A stretch of DNA of 39,777 bases from Lactobacillales bacterium. Lineage in GTDB: Bacteria; Bacillota; Bacilli; Lactobacillales; Streptococcaceae. Positions 35,265 through 39,777 of the stretch are shown piece by piece (position 1 is the stretch's first letter; the number at the start of each line of letters is the position of its first letter). Made by a program: the position numbers and the translations under genes. The stretch is from positions 1 to 39,777 of the forward strand of contig JAITQW010000031.1 of the NCBI GenBank assembly GCA_031288715.1, given 5' to 3'. The notes below the pieces were generated by a model, which was not told where the DNA came from, made no database searches, and saw only the letters and a list, made by a program, of their open reading frames with translations.

Positions 35265-35302
35265 CTCTCTATTGGTGTACCTAAAATTTCATCTATAGAG
35301 AG
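35265..35302 (+). repeat. Short hairpin after ftsZ with shared TTTCATCTATA motif
   Basis: CTCTCTAT at 35265-35272 pairs with ATAGAGAG at 35295-35302. Inside the loop and right arm lies AAAATTTCATCTATA, which is close to sequences before prfA (about 22514) and tsaC (about 24992). No U-run follows. Confidence 0.35.
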
Positions 35303-35394
35303 ATCATTAATAATGTTTTTTGTAAACAATTTTTAATCGTGAAACAGATTCTCAGATTACTTTATTTAGAATAAAAATTATATTGAATTAGTTC

Positions 35395-35558
35395 TAATTA
35401 ATGCTTGCTGAAAGAGGACGAATGAGATGACAAACTTATTCGTACGAAATGAGATTACAGGCTCATGAGCGCTCCTCTCAGCAAGAATTGATTTCAAAAA
35501 GCAAAATTTAAAAGTTATTCAGCAGGCATTAATTATTAAAATTAGATAAGTTTGTCAT
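35395..35558 (+). ncRNA. Densely self-complementary element between ftsZ and sepF
   Basis: Several pairings compete. Segment A (35395-35412) can pair with A' (35518-35535 core, 18 bp, one mismatch). Part of A (35404-35419) can instead pair with D (35470-35485), forming a long hairpin with a small bulge. Segment B (35427-35439) pairs perfectly over 13 bp with B' (35546-35558). A-B-A'-B' order would make a pseudoknot. The loop also holds the 10-bp palindromes TTCGTACGAA and GCTCATGAGC, and a near-direct repeat of CGAATGAGATGACA. No open reading frame covers it. It could be a small RNA, a leader controlling sepF, or a degenerate mobile element. Confidence 0.4.
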
Positions 35559-35682
35559 AGCTTATCATTAATTTATCATGCATGCTGATAGTTTATACTT
35601 GAAATTCAGTCTGAAGAGTGTCAATCTGTAATTGCTTGTAATAAAAGAAATGTAATTGTTTTGTGTAGGGGGAGGTAAGTGT

Positions 35683-36441
35683 ATGGCATCGTCATTGTTA
35701 AGCAAAATATCGGAATTTTTCGGTCTGGACTCTGATTCGGAATTTGATGATTTTGTATTGAATGTTGATGAGCACGGGGATGAGATGCGAAAACAGTATC
35801 CACAAAAGCAAACTGTGCCCTCTAGATCAGCTTCTTATCAGATGCGGCAGAGTCAAAATTTTGGAAGAAGTCGTCGATCGAATTCTCGAATAGTTCCTTC
35901 TAGGGTCACAAACAATGATTCTTTGGACAGTAACTCTTATGGAACACCGAAGATCGTAAATAATGGTTATGCGAAAGTAGGAGACAATCGTCATTCTATT
36001 GCTGTATCAACTCAAGAAGGTGCGAGCACAAATTCTTCTGCAATGAGTGATAATGTAATTTCAATGAAAGAGGCAGTTAAAAAGGTGCAAGATTCAGGAG
36101 TGTTTTTGCACCGTCCACAATCTCAAGAAAATTCTACTTTGAAATTGCGGTCGAATTCACAAAAAGATCCTCTATCTTTTAAAATTGCAATTAAAGATCC
36201 TAGAGTTTACTCGGAAGCTTTAGATATCGGAAAGTTGCTGATTAAAGGAGAAGCTGTTTTGGTAAATTTTCACTTGATGGAAGAAGTTGCAGCTGGTAGA
36301 GTGATTGATTTTTTGACAGGAACGGTGTTTGCTTTAGATGGTGATATTCAGCGAGTGGGAGATGAAATTTTTTTAGTAACACCTAAAAATATGGAAATTA
36401 ATGGTGAGCTTGCTTGTAGTTTATTGAAGTATTCAAGTTAA
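35683..36441 (+). CDS. sepF: Cell division protein SepF
   Basis: SepF binds FtsZ and the membrane and shapes septal FtsZ bundles. The N-terminal helix, MASSLLSKISEFFGLDSD, is membrane-targeting. A long, Ser/Asn/Arg-rich linker of about 120 residues follows, and the DUF552 core is at the C-terminus (LLIKGEAVLVNFHLMEE, then GRVIDFLTGTVFALDGDIQ). At 252 residues it is longer than the usual 150-210 because of the linker. Start ATG 35683 has GGGGGAGG 7 nt upstream. Confidence 0.92.
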   Translation: MASSLLSKISEFFGLDSDSEFDDFVLNVDEHGDEMRKQYPQKQTVPSRSASYQMRQSQNFGRSRRSNSRIVPSRVTNNDSLDSNSYGTPKIVNNGYAKVGDNRHSIAVSTQEGASTNSSAMSDNVISMKEAVKKVQDSGVFLHRPQSQENSTLKLRSNSQKDPLSFKIAIKDPRVYSEALDIGKLLIKGEAVLVNFHLMEEVAAGRVIDFLTGTVFALDGDIQRVGDEIFLVTPKNMEINGELACSLLKYSS

Positions 36442-36569
36442 GAGGAAAAGTCATAATTTTTATGTGACTTTTTGAGATTATATGTACGTTAAGTAGATTA
36501 TCCCGGAAATAGTAATCTATTTTAAAGGTAGTCAACTAATGTTTTTAATAATGAAAGACTGGAGAAAAC

Positions 36570-36836
36570 ATGTTTATCGGAAGTCTGTTATATTTCCTTA
36601 TTAAGCTTATAAATCTTTATTTGCTGTTATTATGTATTTATGCACTGATGAGTTGGTTTTATAATGCAGTCAATACAGGGATGTATGAATTTTTAAGGAA
36701 AATTATTGAACCAGTACTTTATCCATTTCGAAAATTACCATTGCAGTTTGCAGGAGTTGATTTTTCGTTGATGGCTTTGATGGTTGTTCTGATTTTTGTA
36801 AAGAAAATAATTCAGCAATTTTTGCTCTTTGGTTGA
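36570..36836 (+). CDS. YggT-family membrane protein
   Basis: The 88-residue protein has two membrane segments, at about residues 5-30 and 65-85, separated by the family block EFLRKIIEPVLYPFRKLPL. YggT proteins sit between sepF and divIVA in Gram-positive division clusters and affect cell shape or osmotic stress; the exact role is unknown. The ATG start follows ACTGGAG. Confidence 0.88.
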   Translation: MFIGSLLYFLIKLINLYLLLLCIYALMSWFYNAVNTGMYEFLRKIIEPVLYPFRKLPLQFAGVDFSLMALMVVLIFVKKIIQQFLLFG

Positions 36837-36864
36837 AAATTTGATTGACAATGGGTAAGAAAGG

Positions 36865-36942
36865 ATGATTCTCGTGGACGTTAATGTGCATCAACATTTT
36901 CGTAAGGAGGAGCATCCTTTTATTGATTGTAATTATGCTTGA
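36865..36942 (+). pseudogene. ylmH: N-terminal stub of ylmH (S4-domain RNA-binding protein)
   Basis: Twenty-five codons read MILVDVNVHQHFRKEEHPFID and then CNYA before a stop. QHFRKEEHPFID is the conserved start of YlmH, which normally lies exactly here, between yggT and divIVA. An AAAGGATG site precedes it. The other 230 or so residues, including the S4 RNA-binding domain, are gone. The rest of the gap before divIVA shows no YlmH similarity. YlmH works in ribosome-associated quality control in Bacillus and was first linked to division. Confidence 0.7.
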
Positions 36943-37096
36943 GGAAATTATTTTTTTATTTTTAGGAAAAAATCAGTGCTCATATAATTGTATTTTAAAT
37001 TTTGAAGAAATATATTGTGTGATATTGTTGCTAATTTTAATTATAATAGCCATAGAATATATAATTACGAGGAAGATATTTTTTATTAAAGCTTAA
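36935..37096 (+). CDS. Possible small membrane protein in place of ylmH
   Basis: An open frame of 53 codons from ATG 36935 begins MLEEIIFLFLGKNQ and includes a hydrophobic stretch (IYCVILLLILIIIAIEYII) with a basic end. It has no good ribosome binding site, though AAGGAGG occurs about 25 nt upstream within the ylmH stub. It is extremely A/T-rich, and the hydrophobic sequence may be a product of composition. I do not recognise it. Confidence 0.2.
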   Translation: MLEEIIFLFLGKNQCSYNCILNFEEIYCVILLLILIIIAIEYIITRKIFFIKA

Positions 37097-37142
37097 TTAA
37101 TGATTTTTTTGATTTAATAAGGAAAATGGAAGGGTGAAAAGA

Positions 37143-37838
37143 ATGACATTGCTACCTTTAGATATTCAGAATAAGAGTTTTGAAACCAAAATGCGTGGAT
37201 TTGATAGAGATGAAGTAGATGATTTTTTGGATCAAGTAGCGAGTGATTATGAGAAATTGAATCAAAAGAATCGAGAATTGGAAAGAAATTTGAAGCATGC
37301 CAACGAAAAATTGGAATACTTTAATGAATTGAAGGATTCTCTTAATCAATCAATTATTGTAGCTCAAGATACGGCAGAAAAGGTAAAAAATAATGCGACC
37401 AATGAAGCAGATGCGATTGTAAAATCAGCGACGCAAAATGCCAATGATACAGTGACAACTGCTGAAGAAAAAGCTAAAAATATTATAGATGAAGCTACGC
37501 GTAAAGCAGGAGAAATTTTGAGTAATGCAACAAAAGAAGTGAATCAATTAAGAGATATCACTGATAAATTAAAAAAAGAATCTAGAATGTTTCATCAGCG
37601 GTTGATGTTGATGTTAGAGGCGCAGTTGCATACAGTGAAGTCAAGAGAATGGGATGATTTATTAACTCCGTCGATTTCTGTCTTTGCTTCAGATCAGGAA
37701 CTTTTAACAGAGATTCTGGAAAATGAAGGCAAGGAAGATCATTCTGAAATTCAGGAAAAGAATCAGGCATTGGTAGACGAAATTTCTGAAGCATCTACAT
37801 TAACAGAAGTAGGAGTGACAAATGAAGAAGAGCGGTGA
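37143..37838 (+). CDS. divIVA: Cell-pole and division protein DivIVA
   Basis: DivIVA is a coiled-coil protein that marks curved membrane at the septum and poles. The N-terminal membrane-binding domain shows LLPLDIQNKSFETKMRGFDR and DEVDDFLDQVASDYEKL. A heptad-type coiled coil rich in Ala, Glu and Lys covers about residues 30-175, then an acidic tail. I chose ATG 37143 with GGAAGGG 8 nt upstream; GTG 37134 is an alternative. The 231-residue length is normal. Confidence 0.94.
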   Translation: MTLLPLDIQNKSFETKMRGFDRDEVDDFLDQVASDYEKLNQKNRELERNLKHANEKLEYFNELKDSLNQSIIVAQDTAEKVKNNATNEADAIVKSATQNANDTVTTAEEKAKNIIDEATRKAGEILSNATKEVNQLRDITDKLKKESRMFHQRLMLMLEAQLHTVKSREWDDLLTPSISVFASDQELLTEILENEGKEDHSEIQEKNQALVDEISEASTLTEVGVTNEEER

Positions 37839-37847
37839 AATTAAGAA

Positions 37848-39629
37848 GTGGATACGAAACTTAAAGAAAAATTGAATCTACTTCCTGAAGAGCCAGGCTG
37901 TTATTTGATGAAAGATAAAGCGGGAGAGATTATTTATGTAGGGAAAGCGAAAGTGTTAAAAAATCGTGTGCGATCATATTTTATGGGAAGTCACAATACG
38001 AAGACGCAGCGTTTGGTTAGTGAAATTGTAAATTTTGAGTATATTGTAACAGAGTCGAGTATTGAAGCACTATTGTTGGAAATTAATTTAATTAAGAAAA
38101 ATCGTCCAAGATATAATGTGATGTTGCGGGATGATAAGACATACCCTTTTATTAAGGTGACGAAAGAGAAGTATCCAAGATTGTTGATTACACGACAGGT
38201 GTTGAAAGATAGGGCGGATTATTTTGGTCCATTTCCCAATGTGGGGGCGGCGAATGAGACAAAGAAGATTTTGGACAAACTGTATCCGCTCAGAAAGTGT
38301 AATATCTTGCCTAAGGAAGTTTGTTTATATTACCACATGCATCAATGTTTAGCACCGTGTGTGTTTGAGGTATCTAGAGAAGAATATCCACCGATGGTCA
38401 AAGAGATTAGAAAATTTCTAAATGGTGGATACGAGATTGTGAGTCAGAGATTGAAGAAGGAGATGATTCAAGCATCAAATGAGTTGCAGTTTGAAAAAGC
38501 CTCAGAGTTAAGAAATCAGATTCAGTCGATTGAAACGGTAATGACGAAACAGAGAATGACAATGCTAGATTCTAAGAATCGTGATGTATTTGGATTTGCA
38601 GTGAATAAGGGATGGATGAGCGTGCAAGTATTTTTTGTGCGCCAAGGCAAGATGATTCATCGTGAGGTATCATTATTTCCTTTTTATGGAGAGAAACAGG
38701 AGGATTTTTTAACTTACATTGGTCAGTTTTATGAAGAATCGGAGCATTTGATTCCGCACGAAATTTTACTTCCGTTAGAGGTAGACTTGGAGAGTGTGGA
38801 AGCGCTGATTGACACTAAGATTTTGCAACCTAAACGTGGAACAAAGAGAGAATTGGTAGATTTAGCAATTAAAAATGCTAAGGTTAGTTTGCAACAGAAA
38901 TTTGCTTGGTTGAAAATGCAGGAAGAGCGAACTATTGGTGCGGTTAGACGTTTAGGCGAGGTAATGAATATTCCCATTCCGAATCGGATTGAGGCTTTTG
39001 ATAATTCTAATCTTTCAGGGACAAATCCTGTGGCTGCTATGGTTTGTTTTGTGGATGGAAAATCTGAGAAAAAGGAATATCGTAAATTTAAAATCAAGAC
39101 AGTGGTTGGTGCAGATGATTACGCCTCGATGCGTAAAGTAGTCTATCGTCGATATTCACGTGTGTTGAAAGAAGGGGGACCATTGCCAGATTTGATTTTA
39201 GTAGATGGCGGACGAGGTCAGGTGAATGCTGCACTTCAGGTGTTAAATAATCAATTGGGATTGGATATTCCAGTAGCAGGATTGGTTAAAAATGAAAAAC
39301 ATAAAACACATGAGTTGTTATTTGGAGAAAATTTGGATGTAATTGTCTTAGAGAGAAGATCTCAAGCATTTTTCTTGTTGGAAAGAATTCAAGATGAAGT
39401 ACATAGATTTGCGATTTCTTTTCATCGGCAATTGCGTTCTAAAAACAGTTTTTCTTCAAGATTGGCTGATATTGAAGGACTTGGTCCAAAGCGTAAGAAG
39501 TTATTATTAACGCATTTTAAGACATTGAAACGAATCGGTGAGGCAAGTTTGGAAGAATTACATGAATTGGGATTGCCTAAAAAAGTGGCAGAGGCGGTAA
39601 AAGAGAAATTGAAAAAGATGACTAAATAA
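37848..39629 (+). CDS. uvrC: Excinuclease ABC subunit C
   Basis: UvrC makes both incisions in nucleotide excision repair after UvrA/B find the lesion. The 593-residue protein has the GIY-YIG nuclease domain ([19 protein letters not shown]), a Cys-containing segment near residue 145 (LRKCN to APC), the UVR domain ([18 protein letters not shown]), the RNase H-like endonuclease domain ([36 protein letters not shown]) and C-terminal helix-hairpin-helix motifs. The start is GTG 37848, 9 nt after the divIVA stop, so it is probably in the same operon. In related genomes ileS is the usual gene after divIVA. Confidence 0.95.
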   Translation: MDTKLKEKLNLLPEEPGCYLMKDKAGEIIYVGKAKVLKNRVRSYFMGSHNTKTQRLVSEIVNFEYIVTESSIEALLLEINLIKKNRPRYNVMLRDDKTYPFIKVTKEKYPRLLITRQVLKDRADYFGPFPNVGAANETKKILDKLYPLRKCNILPKEVCLYYHMHQCLAPCVFEVSREEYPPMVKEIRKFLNGGYEIVSQRLKKEMIQASNELQFEKASELRNQIQSIETVMTKQRMTMLDSKNRDVFGFAVNKGWMSVQVFFVRQGKMIHREVSLFPFYGEKQEDFLTYIGQFYEESEHLIPHEILLPLEVDLESVEALIDTKILQPKRGTKRELVDLAIKNAKVSLQQKFAWLKMQEERTIGAVRRLGEVMNIPIPNRIEAFDNSNLSGTNPVAAMVCFVDGKSEKKEYRKFKIKTVVGADDYASMRKVVYRRYSRVLKEGGPLPDLILVDGGRGQVNAALQVLNNQLGLDIPVAGLVKNEKHKTHELLFGENLDVIVLERRSQAFFLLERIQDEVHRFAISFHRQLRSKNSFSSRLADIEGLGPKRKKLLLTHFKTLKRIGEASLEELHELGLPKKVAEAVKEKLKKMTK

Positions 39630-39665
39630 TGACGGGATTAACAAAACCTTTATCAAGCAAGAGGC

Positions 39666-39689
39666 AAGTTGTAACATAAAACCGTCCAC
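39666..39689 (-). repeat. 24-nt repeat, right copy (inverted relative to 92-115)
   Basis: The complement reads GTGGACGGTTTT and then ATGTTACAACTT, identical to the left copy in 21 of 24 positions. It lies in the gap between uvrC and the next gene. Confidence 0.5.
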
Positions 39690-39770
39690 TGAAAAATAAA
39701 AAAAGACAAATCATCAAAATTCTAATAAAATGTTTAAAGCACCAACCCAAAACATTTAGGAGGAATAAAG

Positions 39771-39777
39771 ATGAAAT
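39771..39777 (+). CDS. Start of a gene cut by the window end
   Basis: ATGAAAT at the edge follows TTAGGAGGAATAAAG, a strong ribosome binding site at normal spacing. Just upstream an inverted repeat, AAATGTTT/AAACATTT (39728-39735 and 39750-39757), could be an operator or a small hairpin. The product cannot be judged from two codons. Confidence 0.5.

Noticed and set aside
35401..35560. T-box riboswitch between ftsZ and sepF
   Set aside because: There is no AGGGTGGNACCGCG-type T-box sequence or specifier loop, and sepF is not a tRNA-related gene. The pairing is unusual but of another kind.
1..39777. CRISPR arrays, rRNA and tRNA genes
   Set aside because: No spaced direct-repeat array, rRNA-like stretch or convincing tRNA cloverleaf was seen on either strand.

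Overview
The window is an AT-rich stretch of chromosome from a low-GC Gram-positive bacterium, most likely a member of the Lactobacillales close to Enterococcaceae. The pointers are the rlmH/htrA adjacency, a MurT/GatD pair, a WxL-domain surface protein, and a division cluster ending ftsA-ftsZ-sepF-yggT-divIVA. The genus cannot be fixed from the sequence alone.

Layout. 1-5887 (+): trigger factor (tig, broken by a one-base frameshift), a membrane-anchored glycerophosphodiester phosphodiesterase, and the lipid II amidating pair murT-gatD. 6182-12730: a large-subunit glutamate synthase (gltB, no gltD in the window), then rlmH (-) and the surface protease htrA (+), followed by a strong terminator and a small MITE-like element. 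13112-22195: a two-armed cluster that I read as an undescribed ribosomally made, post-translationally modified peptide (RiPP) system. 22573-26637: prfA-prmC-tsaC and a divergent ssb. 27084-28243: a frameshifted WxL surface protein. 28468-39629 (+): murD-murG-divIB-ftsA-ftsZ-sepF-yggT-divIVA-uvrC. The last 7 bases open another gene.

The RiPP-like cluster is the main find. On the minus strand, in transcription order, lie an ABC-2-type permease, a ~61-residue peptide with a very strong Shine-Dalgarno sequence, two hairpins, a possible permease remnant or small membrane protein, a radical SAM/SPASM enzyme with a PqqD-like N-terminus, and a complete ABC transporter (ATPase plus permease). Divergently on the plus strand, with overlapping reading frames, lie TldD-like and TldE-like protease subunits, an ABC ATPase and a second small permease related to the first. 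Inferred division of labour: the radical SAM enzyme modifies the peptide, TldD/E trims it, and the ABC proteins export it or give self-protection. Part of the peptide resembles the C-terminus of the Bacillus epipeptide EpeX (YydF).

Decay and rearrangement are widespread: frameshifts in tig and the WxL gene (both consistent with loss of one base), a sugar-epimerase remnant between prfA and prmC, and a 25-codon stub of ylmH between yggT and divIVA. ylmE is absent from its usual place between ftsZ and sepF. That gap instead holds a densely self-complementary element. Short repeats recur, including inverted 24-nt copies at the two ends of the window.
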